DNA of 64,000 nucleotides from Nipponacmea schrenckii (lineage: Eukaryota > Mollusca > Gastropoda > Lottiidae): assembly GCA_030562195.1 (NCBI GenBank), contig JAUJPP010000011.1, positions 1,860,001 to 1,924,000 on the forward strand. Direction: 5' to 3'. The position numbers and the translations under genes are program-made. A model generated the notes under the pieces. That model saw only the letters and a program-made list of their open reading frames with translations, was not told the origin of the DNA and did no database searches. Each line of letters begins with the position of its first letter. Position 1 is the stretch's first letter. Shown in pieces: positions 49,592-61,489 of the stretch.

Positions 49592-50868
49592 TTGTGGGAC
49601 TTTGCTACCGCAAAGTCCCAGTTTGTTTTCGGTTTGTCTTTTTTTTTTTTTTTTTTTTTTTTTTCGAAATTTACACAGGGCACACAGCCTAGGCTGCTAT
49701 AGTTGCAACAATTTCACAACTTCTCTACACCTTCTGTCGTGGCGACGTTTCTATTAAATATAAATTGGAACATTTTTGCAAAACCGGAAGTGCTGCATTG
49801 CAACATACCTAAAAAGTCGGTCAGTGGCTCTAGAAGTCGCAATTTTTAATCGATTTTCGTCGGGTTTGCATTTTTGGAAACTTGAAATAATTTCCAACAA
49901 GACAAGCAGTTTCAAAATTTCAAAATTCGAAAATTCGTAGCACACATTTTTTTGCCGTATTTTGCACATTTTTGCAACTTTGTTATTTAAAGACCGATTA
50001 ATCTTAAAAAAATTGAGTATATGTAGCCCATGGAATGATTTCCAAAAAGTAGGTCAAAATTTTTGCGTCACTTCCGGTTTTTGCGAAAAATAGAGTTTTA
50101 CGTCCGGTTGAATAACGTCCGGTTTTATTAATGTATGAGATTCAAACTTGTATCATCGGGTAGCCATTAGCCATACAAAAAAGCGAAGAAAATAAAATCA
50201 AGGCCGCATGAGCAACTTTCTGATTTTTCTGAAATTGCGCGAATTTAATTCAGACACTATGGCTTATCCGATTGAGATGATTTTGGTGTCAAATGAAAGA
50301 ACATGAAAATTGCAAAAAAACATTGGAAGTCGATTTTTGAATTTCGCTTTTGCATTTTTGCAACATCCAGTTGAATTTTTTCAAAGTTTGGGGGCTTATT
50401 TCTCGTGACCTTGACCTTTGGTGACCATGACCTTTAGCAGGTCAAAGGTCATTGACCTTGGCTATCAGTTGATACTTTGACCTTTGACCTCCGACGTCTA
50501 CTTCCGGTTTTATAGCTGCCCAAAAACAGCGAAATTCGCAAATTTGAACTGCTCTAGAGCGTGACCTAATTAATTTAGAGGTTTATTATTTTCAGATTCT
50601 TAAGGGGCATTTTGTGCACTTTCCAGCAATGTATAACAAAAGTTTTTAAAATTAAAATTTAATTTTTGCACTTTTAAAATTAAAGTACATTTTGCCTTTT
50701 TGAAATGTTTTTGTGCATATTTCGTGATCTTTTAAATGTACAAGCTTCAAATTTGTACCGTGAATATATATTTTGAATGTTATTAGATATACGCAAAAAA
50801 GTTTCGGCCTGTCTGTTGCAATTTTGCAACGTTATCAAAGTCCCACTCTGTGCCACATGTGGCTCTAG
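49592..50868 (+). mobile_element. Family B copy B4, contracted
   Basis: Complete 5' module but only about 1.28 kb long. The first internal unit passes straight into second-unit sequence near 50575 (GACCTAATTAATTTAGAGG), as expected from recombination between the two internal units. A further deletion near 50797 removed the GGGCGTGGCACATCC segment. Ends CTAG 50865-50868 with hairpin GCCACATGTGGC. Confidence 0.76.
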
Positions 50869-52947
50869 TTGTGGGACTTTGCTTTCAGCAAAGTCCCAGT
50901 TTGTTTTCGAAATGTCTCTTTTTTTTTTTTTTTTTTTTTTTTTCGATTTTTCCACACCTTCCTGCTCTTAAACTACAGTAGTTGCAGCAACCATTTAACT
51001 TTCCTAGACCTTCTGTAGTGGCAAAAAAGTTAATGAATATAAATTGGAACATTTTTGCAAAACCAGAAGTGCAACAGTGCAACATTTGCAAAAAACAGTT
51101 TTTCGGCCCTAGAAGGCGCAATTTTGACCCGATTTTCATCGGGTTTTCATTTTCAGAATCTACATACAATATCCAATAGGATAGCAGTTAAAAAAATTCG
51201 AATTTCGAAAATTCGTAGCAGACAATCTTTTGCCGTATTTTCGAATTTTTTTACCATTTTTTAAATTTCTGTCCGATTAAGTTCCAAATTTAGGTGCTAA
51301 AAGAGACTATAAATCTGAACAAAATGACATTGTCAAATATTTTGCGTCACTTCCGGTTTACGTTCAAAAAGGGTTCAAAGTTGAAATCTCTGATTTTCGG
51401 TCTACTTCCGGTCTAATTGTCACGGGTCATTGAAACTTGTGTTGAACAATATCTTTTTAAAAAAACTGGCCGATTTAAGAAAAAAATCCAGACCGGAAGT
51501 AATACTTTGGCCGCCATCTTGAAATTCACTTTTTTATAAAACTCAAAATGGGGCCTCTACGGTAAGAGCGATTTGCGTGATGTTTATATTTTTGGAAAGC
51601 TTAGTTGATTGCGAAAAAAATTATGGTAACCGATTTTTGAATTTCACTTTTGCAATTTTGCAACATTCAGTTGAATTTTTTCGAAGTTTGGGGGCTTATT
51701 TCTCGTGACCTTGACCTTTGACGACCTTGACCTTTAGTAGGTCAAAGGTCATTGACCTTGGCTATCATTTGATATTTTGACCTTTGACCTCCGAAGTCTA
51801 CTTCCGGTTTTATAGCTTCCCGAAAAGAGCAAAATTCGCAAATTTGGGTAGCTCTAGAGGGTGACCTAATTAATTTAGAGTATTATTTTTTTCAGATTCT
51901 TAAGGTGTTTTTTTTCCTCTATCCAACGATATATAACAAAAGTTTGTAAAACGAAAATTGAAGTTTTTGATTTTTGCAAAGAAAAGTACATTTTGCCGTA
52001 TTTTCGCTTGCTTGAAATGTATGTGTGTATATCTCGTGATCTATTAGCTGTACAAGCATCAAATTTTTACTGTAAATATACATTTTGAATATGATTAGAT
52101 TCCCCTAAAAAAAACGAGATGGGCGTGGCACATCCGGGTGAACTTCAAATTTACCATTTATATCGGTCAGCGAATTACGGCTGCAGTAAATAACGTTTTT
52201 CAAAAAAGTACCTTGCATACATATATCTCATTACTTTGGCCAGTTTATCCCAAAAAATCAAATGCTTATGCCTGTTTGTTGCAATTTTGCGACATTTGCA
52301 AAAAATCAGTTTTTTTTTTAGTTTGGGGGCTTATTTCTAGTGACTTTGACCTTTGGTGACCTTGACCTTTACAAGGTCATTGGTCACTGACTTTAGCTAT
52401 CAGTTGACAATTTGGCATTGACGTCTATTTCCGGTTTTATAGCTGCTCGAAAGCAGCAAAATTTGCAACGTTGGACTGCTCTAGAGCGTGACCTAATTAA
52501 TTTAGAGGGTTATTTTTTTCACATTCCGAAGGCGCCTTTTGTCCTCTTTCCAGCGATGCACAACAAAAGTTTTTAAAATGAAAATTTAATTTTTGGACTT
52601 TTAAAATTAAAGTACATTTTGCTTTTTTGAAACGTATTTGTGTATATCTCGTGATCTATTAGATGTACAAGCTTCAAATTTGTACCATGAATATATATTT
52701 TGTATGAGATTAGATTTACGCAAAAGTGAATTAGATGGGCGTGGCACATACGGGTAAACTTCCAATTTACCAGTTATATTGGTCAGCGCTTTACATCTGT
52801 AGGAAATAACATTTTTCCAAAAAATTCTTTGCACACAGATACCTCGTTGCTTTGGCCAGTTTCTCCCAGAAAATCAGATGTTTCGGCCTGTTTGTTGCAA
52901 TTTTGCAACGTTAGCAAAGTTCCACTCTGTGCCACGTGTGGCTCTAG
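50869..52947 (+). mobile_element. Family B copy B5, variant subfamily
   Basis: The module hairpin loop is TTTCA instead of TACC, and the body opens CGATTTTTCCACACCTTCC. The central part (51280-51660) matches the B7 subtype, with GACCGGAAGTAATACTTTGG and CTCAAAATGGGGCCTC. Ends CTAG 52944-52947. Confidence 0.76.
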
Positions 52948-53003
52948 TTGTGGGACTTTGCTACCGCAAAGTCCCAGTTTGTTTTCGAAATGTCCCTTTT
53001 TTT
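52948..53003 (+). repeat. B-type 5' module, outer module for B6
   Basis: Intact GGGACTTTGC hairpin module, followed not by a B body but by C2. The module-less B body resumes at 57020. Confidence 0.72.
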
Positions 53004-53097
53004 TGCAGTGCGTTCATCGAACGCACTGCTTTGTTTTCGAAATGTTTTTTTTTTTTTTTTTTTGCAGTGCGTTCATCGAACGCACTGCTTTGTTTTC

Positions 53098-53134
<37 letters not shown>

Positions 53135-54722
53135 CGAATTTCACATTCGATTTTTCTCTTAGAAGGCAACATGCTACAAACAACCTGTTGCTGTCTGCCA
53201 TTCAAACTGCGAGACTTCTATTTGTTAAATGTAAAATGACGTCATTTAGAGTGACCGGAAACGAGCTGTGGGCAATGGCGTTTTTTTGGTTTTTGTTGTT
53301 TATTACCTCTATTTTTCAACTGATTTTGACAGAACTTCTTTTGCTAGCTTCTTTTAACTGCTAGCTACATAACTGCAGTTTCAAACTGCTAATTTCATTA
53401 CTTTTGTAGCTGACTTTTATCATTTCAATTTTTGCATTTTTTTCAACTTCTACAATTTTATTCCGATGCATCCGAAAACTTACAGATAGATAGACACTAT
53501 TAATGCGATCAAGAATTATTTTTTAAATTTTCGACATCACTTCCGGTTTTGACGTTATTCGCTGTTGAAATTTAAAAATCAACTTCCGGAATTTTCAAGA
53601 TATTTCAAAAATTCTTTTTGCGATATGCTTGAAATAGTCATACAAAAAAAAACGAAGATAAAAAAATCCAGACCGGAAGCAACCGTTGAGCCGCCATATT
53701 GAAATTTGAAACTTTTGTAAAATTTCAAATTCAAATTCAGGGGATAAAGCGATTTTCGTTATTTTTTCATATCTAATGACTAGAGTCGATTGCGCAACTT
53801 TATTTGGGAGCCGATTTTTGAATTTTGATTTTGATTTTCTTTTATTTCCATTTTAATTTTATTGGTAATGGCAAAAACTTTAAAGGCCCATATTTTGTGA
53901 CCTTGACCTTTGGTGACCTTGTGACCTGAACACGACTTATTGCCCTTGATGATATCTACCCCCTGATATATTCATTTGTGTTGTCCGATGTCTACTTCCG
54001 GTTTTATAGCCGATTGAAATTTGTGATTTTTATTTTTAACGAGCTCTGTCACGTGAATTAATTCATAAATATCAAATATTTATATTGAATCTTATTAGGG
54101 TTCATCTGCTCTTTGTAATGATATATTAAACCACACATTTCCACCAAAAATGCGCTTTTTAATATTTGGAAATTTTATATTTTCTTCTCTACTAACTGTG
54201 CGTAATTTTCTTTAAATCGAAATTGGGCCTCTGGAGATGTTACGATTCGCGTCGTTTTGATGTCTATAGAATGTTATAGCGATTCCTGAATTATATTTGG
54301 AAACCGATTTTTGAATTTTGATTTTGATTTTGATATTTTGACCGAAAGTAATATATAAAAACTTCGAATGGTCGTATATTGTAACCTTGACCTTTGGTGA
54401 CCTTGTGAGCTGCACAAATGTGATAGCTCTCGAAAAGATCTATCCATTGATATATTATATTTTGATGTACGATGAATATTTTCCGTTTTATCACCATTTG
54501 AAAATTGCGAATTTCATCGTTAAAAACTGTTTGTTGAATTATGCGTTTGGGCGATCTACATGACACGAGTTTCAGCGAACCAATTATGCTTTGAAATAAA
54601 AAACCGACTTATACTCTGTAAAATAATGTTAGTGTTCTATAGATACTTTGTGGGGTAGTTTTAAAGCGTATATCAAAGCTGCTACGCACTGCGTCAGAAC
54701 CTCGCGAAGCCTGGGGATCTAG
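53004..54722 (+). mobile_element. Family C copy C2 with two GCAGTGCG modules (nested in B6)
   Basis: Two perfect GCAGTGCGTTC-ATC-GAACGCACTGC hairpin modules and two T-tracts, then a body opening CGAATTTCACATTCG. Ends CGCACTGCG, TCGCGAAGCCTGGGGAT and CTAG 54719-54722. Same family as 13671-15303. Confidence 0.74.
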
Positions 54723-54758
54723 TTGTGTTTGTTTGTTTTCGAAATGTCTCTTTTTTTT
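54723..54758 (+). repeat. Degenerate 5' module without hairpin
   Basis: TGTG then TTTGTTTGTTTTCGAAATGTC and Ts: the right half of a B/D-type module whose hairpin was deleted. Confidence 0.5.
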
Positions 54759-57019
54759 TGCAGTGCGTTCATCGAACGCACTGCTTTGTTTTCGAAATGT
54801 TTTTTTTTTTTTTTTTTTTTTTTTTTTCGAATTCTGGTCAGAGCGCCCAGCCAAAACTACGCATGCCACGCACATTCTGTTAACATTTCTCCCGAAAATG
54901 CCGCGAGACTAAATTTGATGAATGTATTTTGACGCCATTTTGACCTACAGGAAATGACGTAGCGCCGTCTACAGTTTTTCTTTGTTTTTCAATTTGCGGC
55001 TTTATTTTTGATCCGATTTTGATCGTTTTTTTTTAAGGTAACTACATTGAATTTAGTTTTAAAAGATAGCAATTTAAGAATTATACATTTTCCAACTTTG
55101 TCGCTGACATTTTGAATTTGAAATTTTTTGCATTTTCTAACTTCTACAGTTTTATTTCGATCGATCTGAAAACTTACAGATATATAGACATTTGGATTGC
55201 GAAGTATAATTATTTTTCAAAATTACGATATCACTTCCGGTTTTGATGTTATTTGCTTTTAAAGTTGAACTTTGCACTTCCGGAATAATGAAGATATTTG
55301 AAAAATTTCTTTTGCAATTAGCTACAATTGTCTATTGAATAATGCTAAATTGAGAAAATTCGAACCGGAAGTAACGGATCTTCCGCCATCTTGATACGAC
55401 TAAATTTTGTAAAACTGAAATAAGTTCTCAGGGATATGTCTAATTTGCATAATTTTAGATTTTCTAGAAACATCAATTGATTACGCAAAAAAGTATGGGA
55501 AGGAATTTTTGAATTTCGATTTTGTTTTTCTTTTATTTCCGGTTGAATTTTTTCAGTAATTGTCAAAACTTTAACCGGTCATATTTCGCAACCTTGACCT
55601 TTGATGACCTTTTGACCTGACCACAGGTTATTGCCCTTCATTATATCAGCCCAATGGTATCTCCACTTTTGTTGTCCGATGTTTACTTCCGGTTTTGCAG
55701 CCAATTGAAAATCACGAATTTTAACTTTCAAGAGCTCTATCATGTGACCCAATTTACATAGGACAGAATTTCTTACATATTCCTTTTACGCTTAATCTCA
55801 TCTTTCTATTAATATATCACACTTGGTACTTTAATCAAAATTGCGCGTTTAAAAATTTCAAAATTTTATAATTTCTTCTATACTAACTGTTCGTGTTCTT
55901 CTTTAAATCGAAATAGGGTCTCGGGGGATGATTCGATTTGTGTTATTTTGATGTATATAGAATCTATAACCGATTGCCGAAATATATATGGAAACCGATT
56001 TTTGAATTTTGATTTTGATTTTGATTTTTTAACGATTAAAATTTTTAAAAACTTTGAAGGGTCGTATATTGTGACGTTGACCTTTGACGAATTTTTGACC
56101 TGTACAAATATGATAGCTCTCGAGAAGTTCTATCCAATGATATATTAAGCTTTATTGTAAGATGTATACTTCCACTTTTATCGCCATTTGAAAATTGCGA
56201 ATTTTCTCTATAAAACAATCTGTTTAATGTGTTGCATTTGGGCGACCTACAAGATATGTTTCAGCGATCTGAAATTATTTTTTAGTTTAATCGTTGTACA
56301 TCTAGTTAAAATGATTCAAAGTTGTTATATATGTTTTTCCTGTTGTGGGTGATGTAAATATTGAATATTTGGAACGAAATTACAACCTTTAGAATTTTAA
56401 ATTTTATCTCTTATATTATGCAACAATAATATACAGTTGACTGGAATAATGGTCTAAGGGACGAAACTCTATTCAATATAAATTTTAAAATGTTAGGCCG
56501 CGCTATTTATGTGGTGTCTCAATGTTATACCCTGGCGACTTAAGACAACTTTAACCATTAGTGACCTTTCGATTTGTATATAGCTTCGACATTGTCTATC
56601 CAATGCTATATATATATTTTTTGTACGATATCTACTTTTGGTTTCATCGCCATCCGAAAATTGCGAATTTAATATATAAAACAATCTACATTGTATTGGG
56701 TATTATTCTCTACGTTTGGGCGATTTACAAATATGAGTTTCGGCGATCCGGATTTCTTTTTTAGATTAAACGACCCTCTATCCATTTTTTATTATGATTT
56801 TAACTTATTATCTATCTTAATTGATGATGAGGGCTAAGGATGGGGAGGGGCAAAGACGGGAAAGGGGGGAAATGGGGTATGGGAGCGTTTGTTATGAAAT
56901 CAAAATCCGTTTCAGATGCACATTTTTTTATTTTAATAAACCCTTTTATGTCTTTTGCTTAACGAACGAATCCCTGGATGGAACGCACTGCTTCAGTGCC
57001 GTTAGGCGTACGGCTCTAG
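54759..57019 (+). mobile_element. Family E Helentron-like element (D relative; nested in B6)
   Basis: Starts with a perfect GCAGTGCGTTC hairpin module. The body opens CGAATTCTGGTCAGAGCG, and its later part aligns loosely with D (AGTTAAAATGATTCAAAG and ACAACCTTTAGAATTTTAAA). Ends with the full inverse arm GAACGCACTGC, hairpin GCCGT-TAGGCGT-ACGGC and CTAG 57016-57019. It contains the G-rich tract at 56842. Confidence 0.72.
56842..56877 (+). other. Potential G-quadruplex tract
   Basis: G-runs of 4, 4, 3, 6 and 4 separated by loops of 1, 7, 3 and 4 bases, in otherwise AT-rich DNA. Meets the usual G3+N1-7 pattern. Confidence 0.7.
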
Positions 57020-59034
57020 TTTTTTTTTTTTTTTTTTTTTTTTTTCCGAAATTTACACACCTCACACAGCCTAGGCTGCAATAGTTGCAGCAATTTCACA
57101 ACATCTCCAGACCTTCTGTAGTGGCGACGTTTCTAATGAATGAACCTTTGAACATTTTTGCAAAACCGGAAGTGCTGCATTGCAACATACCTAAAAAGTC
57201 GGTCAGTGGCTCTAGAAGTCGCAATTTTCAATCGATTTTCGTCGGGTTTGCATTTTTGGAAACTTGAAATAATTTCCAACAAGATAGCAATTTCAAAATT
57301 TCAAAATTCGAAAATTCGTAGCACACATTTTTTTGCCGTATTTTGCACATTTTTGCAACTTTGTTATTTAAAGCCCGATTAATCTTAAAAAAATTGAGTA
57401 TATGTAGCCCATGGAATGATTTCCAAAAAGTAGGTCAAAATTTTTGCGTCACTTCCGGTTTTTGCGAAAAATAGAGTTTTACGTCCGGTTGAATAACTTC
57501 CGGTTTTATTAATGTATGAGATTCAAACTTGTATCATCGGGTAGCCATTAGCCATACAAAAAAGCGAAGAAAATAAAATCAAGGCCGCATGCGCAACTTT
57601 CGCCGCCATTTTGATTTTTCTGAAATTGCGCGAATTTAATTCAGACATTATGGCTTATCCGATTGAGATGATTTTGGTGTCAAATGAAAGAACATAAAAA
57701 TTGCAAAAAATCATTGGAAGTCGATTTTTGAATTTCGCTTTTGCATTTTTGCTACATCCGGTTGAATTTTTTCAAAGTTTGGGGGCTTATTTCTCGTGAC
57801 CTTGACCTTTGGTGACCATGACCTTTAGTAGGTCAAAGCTCATTGACCTTGGCTATCAGTTGATACTTTGACATTTGACCTACGACGTCTACTTCCGGTT
57901 TTATAGCTGCCCAAAAACAGCGAAATTCGCAACTTTGGACTGCTCTAGAGCGTGACCTAATTAATTTAGAGTGTTTTTTTTTTTCAGATTCTTAAAGTGC
58001 TTTTTGTCCTCTTTCCAACGATGTATAACAAAGGTTTTTAAAATGAAAATTGAAGTTTTTGATTTTTGAAAATTTAAGTTTTTTTTGCCGTATTTACGTT
58101 TGCTTGAAATGTATGTATGTATATCTCGTGATCTATTAGATGTACAAACTTCAAATTTGTACCGTGAATATTCATTTTGAATGTGATTTGATTTATATTA
58201 AAAAAATGAGATGGGCGTGGCACATCCGTGTAAAATTCCGATTTACCATTTATATGGGTCAGCGAATTACGGCTGCAGTAAATAGCCTTTTTTAAAAAAG
58301 TACTTTGCACACAGATACCTCATTGCTTTGGCCAGTTTATTCCAGAAAATCAGATGCAATTTTTCGACAATAGAAAACCAGTTAATATTTTTTTCTAATT
58401 TTGGAAGCTTATTTCTCGTGACCTTGACCCTTGGTGACCTTGAACTTTAGTAGGTCAAAGGTCATAGACCGTGTCTATCATTTAATACTTTGACATTTGA
58501 CCTCCGACGTCCACTTCCGGTTTTATAGCTGCCTGAAAACAGGAAAATACACAACTTTGGACTGCTCTAGAGCGTGACCTAATTAATTTAGAGGTTTATT
58601 ATTTTCAGATTCTTAAGGGGCTTTTTGTCCACTTTCCAGCAATGTATAACAAAAGTTTTTAAAATTAAAATTTAATTTTTGCACTTTTAAAATTAAAGTA
58701 CATTTTGCCTTTTTGAAATGTATTTGTGCATATTTCGTGGTCTTTTAAATGTACAAGCTTCAAATTTGTACCGTGAATATATATTTTGAATGTTATTAGA
58801 TTTACGCAAAAAACAAATGAGATGGGCGTGGTACATCCGGGTAAACTTTTAATTTAGCATTTATATAGGTCAGCGAATTACGTCAGTAGGAAATAACGTT
58901 TTTCCAAAAAATTCTTTGCACACGGATACCTAGTTGCTTTGGCCATATGCTCCTAGAAAATCAGATGTTTCGGCCTGTCTGTTGCAATTTTGCGACATTT
59001 GCAAAGTCCCACTCTGTGCCACTAGTGGCTCTAG
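57020..59034 (+). mobile_element. Family B copy B6 (body; module at 52948)
   Basis: T-tract then CGAAATTTACACACC. Ends CTAG 59031-59034. The terminal hairpin is GCCACTAGTGGC, where most B copies have GCCACGTGTGGC; the stem is kept and the centre changed. AGGTCAAAGGTCA at 58452-58464, while the first-unit site is mutated to AGGTCAAAGCTCA. Confidence 0.77.
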
Positions 59035-59085
59035 TTGTGGGACTTTGCTACCGCAAAGTCCCAGTTTGTTTTCGGTATGTCTTTT
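59035..59085 (+). repeat. B-type 5' module, outer module for B7
   Basis: Complete hairpin GGGACTTTGC-TACC-GCAAAGTCCC followed by TTTGTTTTCGGTATGTC and Ts, then an A module. The B body resumes at 61490. Confidence 0.75.
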
Positions 59086-60387
59086 TACGTATTTCGACTT
59101 TGGTCGAAAACGTATTGTAATCGTTCGGATTATTTTTTTTTTTTTTTTTTTTTTGTTTTTCTTGGATGAGTTTGCAGACAAACTGGTAAAAGGTACAGAA
59201 ATTCTAAATCGACGGTTGATCTTAGAATGATTTCTATTATCAAATAAAGCAAAACCGGAAGTTCTATCTCTGACCGGAAGTGAGAACCGGAAGATGAGGT
59301 TTTTTGGCTTTAGCAATTTTATTTTCAGTTCGATTTCGACCGGATTTTCAGATTTGAAAACTTCAATGTATTTGTAAACTAGCAATTATAGGTTTTATGC
59401 AATTCGGTTAAATCTTTACCCACGATTTGCAATTCAATATTCAAGGGTCATCGGCAAAAATTTCAGACCGTGATTTCTCGTTTAATATAAATGGTAAAAT
59501 TTTGAAACTTTACCAAATGATAGGCGATATGATTATAATTTTTGTAAAATTTTGAGAAAAAAAATTCGACTTCCGGTTTAGCCTCAAATGACGTAATTAC
59601 GTAACTTCCGGTCTATAACAGCTAGGTGAAAAGTGAAAACTGTTTTATAAATAACTTGTCAATAGTAATCGATTTGACCTAAAAAATTAGGTCAAGCTGC
59701 CATATCGGCCGCCATTTTGAATTTTCGTTACAATTCTTAAAGCCGAAATTCAGACACTATTGATAGACCGATTTCGATGAAATTTAGCACATAGATACAT
59801 TGTAATATTATCTACCTTTTCTTGGAGACCGATTTTTGAATTTCGTTTTTTTTTTCGAATTATTCGAATTTCGATTTTTTCAAAATTTAAGTCACTTTGA
59901 CGGCTACGGAAGGTGTGATCCACTTAATCTATGACCTTGAAAATTAGGTCAAATAATATTCAATATATTGTCTAATAGTAGGTATTTTTAAATTTGGCCT
60001 ACTTAAAAAATTCATAGAGATAAGTGTACTTAAACACAGCAAAAATTGGTAATTTTCATATTTTCGCCATCTTTAACCGTTACGGAAGGTGTGACCTAAT
60101 TATTTTATGACTTTGAAAACTAGGTCAAATGATATTCAATATATTGTCTAATAGTAGGTATTTTTAAATTTGGCCTACTTAAAAAATTCATAGAGATAAG
60201 TGTACTTAAACACAGCAAAAATTGGTAATTTTCATATTTTCGCCATCTTTAACTGTTACGGAAGGTGTGACCTAATTATTTTATGACTTTGAAAACTAGG
60301 TCAAATGATATTCAATATATTGTCTAGATGTAGGTCATTGCAAATTTAACGTACATAATATTTTAAGGCTTCGAAATACGTTCATAA
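59086..60387 (+). mobile_element. Family A copy A8 with module, internal 176-bp duplication and lost 3' hairpin
   Basis: A module (loop TTTGGT), T-tract and a diverged A body. The segment 59967-60142 is repeated at 60143-60318; both ends lie in TATTCAATATATTGTCTA, which occurs twice in every A body. The end stops at CGTTCATAATT without hairpin or CTAG. Confidence 0.75.
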
Positions 60388-61489
60388 TTTTTTTTTTTTT
60401 TTTTTTTTTTTTTGCGATTCTCGGATGAGTTTGCAGACGAACTGGTAAAAGGTACAGAAATTCCAAATCTACAGTTGATCTTAGAATGATTTCTATTATC
60501 AAATAAAACAAATCCGGAAGTTCTATCTCTGACCGGAAGTGAGTACCGGAAGATGAGGTTTTTCGGCTTTGGCAATTTTATTTTCAGTTCGATTTCGACC
60601 GGATTTTCAGATTTGAAAACTTCAATGTATTTGGCAACTAACAATTATAGGTTTTATGCAATTCGGTCAAATCTTTTACCCACGATTTGCAATTCAATAT
60701 TCAAGGGTCATCGGCAAAAATTTCAGACCGCGATTTCTCGTTTAATATAAATGGTAAAATTTTGAAACTTTACCAAATGATAGGCGATATGATTATAATT
60801 TTTGTGAAATTTTGAAAAAAAAAATTCGACTTCCGGTTTAGCCTCAAATGACGTAATTACGTAACTTCCGGTCTATAACAGCTAGGTGAAAAGTGAAAAC
60901 TGTTTTACAAATAACTTGTCAATAGTAATCAATTTGACCTAAAAAATTAGGTCAAGCTGCCATATCGGCCGCCATTTTGAATTTTCGTTACAATTCTTAA
61001 AGCCGAAATTCAGACACTATTGATGGACCGATTTCGATGAAATTTAGCACATAGATACATTGTAATATTATCTACCTTTTCTTGGAGACCGATTTTTGAA
61101 TTTCGTATTTTTTTTCGAATTATTCGAATTTCGATTTTTTCAAATTTAGGTCACTTTTACGGCTACGGAAGGTGTGACCCACTTAATCTATGACCTTAAA
61201 AATTAGGTCAAATAATATTCAATATATTGTCTTCGAGTGGGTATTTTTAAATTTGGCTTACTTAAAAAATTCATAGAGATAAGTGTACTTAAATACAGCA
61301 AAAATTGATAATTTTCATATTTTCGCCATCTTTGACTGTTACGGAAGGTGTGACCTAATTATTTCACGACTTTGAAAACTAGGTCAAAATGATAATTCAA
61401 TATATCGTCTAGATGTAGGTTATTGCAAATTTAGCCTACATAATATTTTAAGGCTGTCGAAATACGTTCATAATTGTAAGCAATTCTAG
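60388..61489 (+). mobile_element. Family A copy A9 (body)
   Basis: T-tract and GCGATTCTCGGATGAG, diverged older subtype, ending CTAG 61486-61489. It is joined to A8 without a proper A8 terminus, so it looks like a recombination product. Confidence 0.74.

Noticed and set aside
52829..53364. Overlapping frames rich in phenylalanine or lysine across module and T-tract regions
   Set aside because: They are translations of long T-tracts and hairpin modules, the same in unrelated copies, with no domain.
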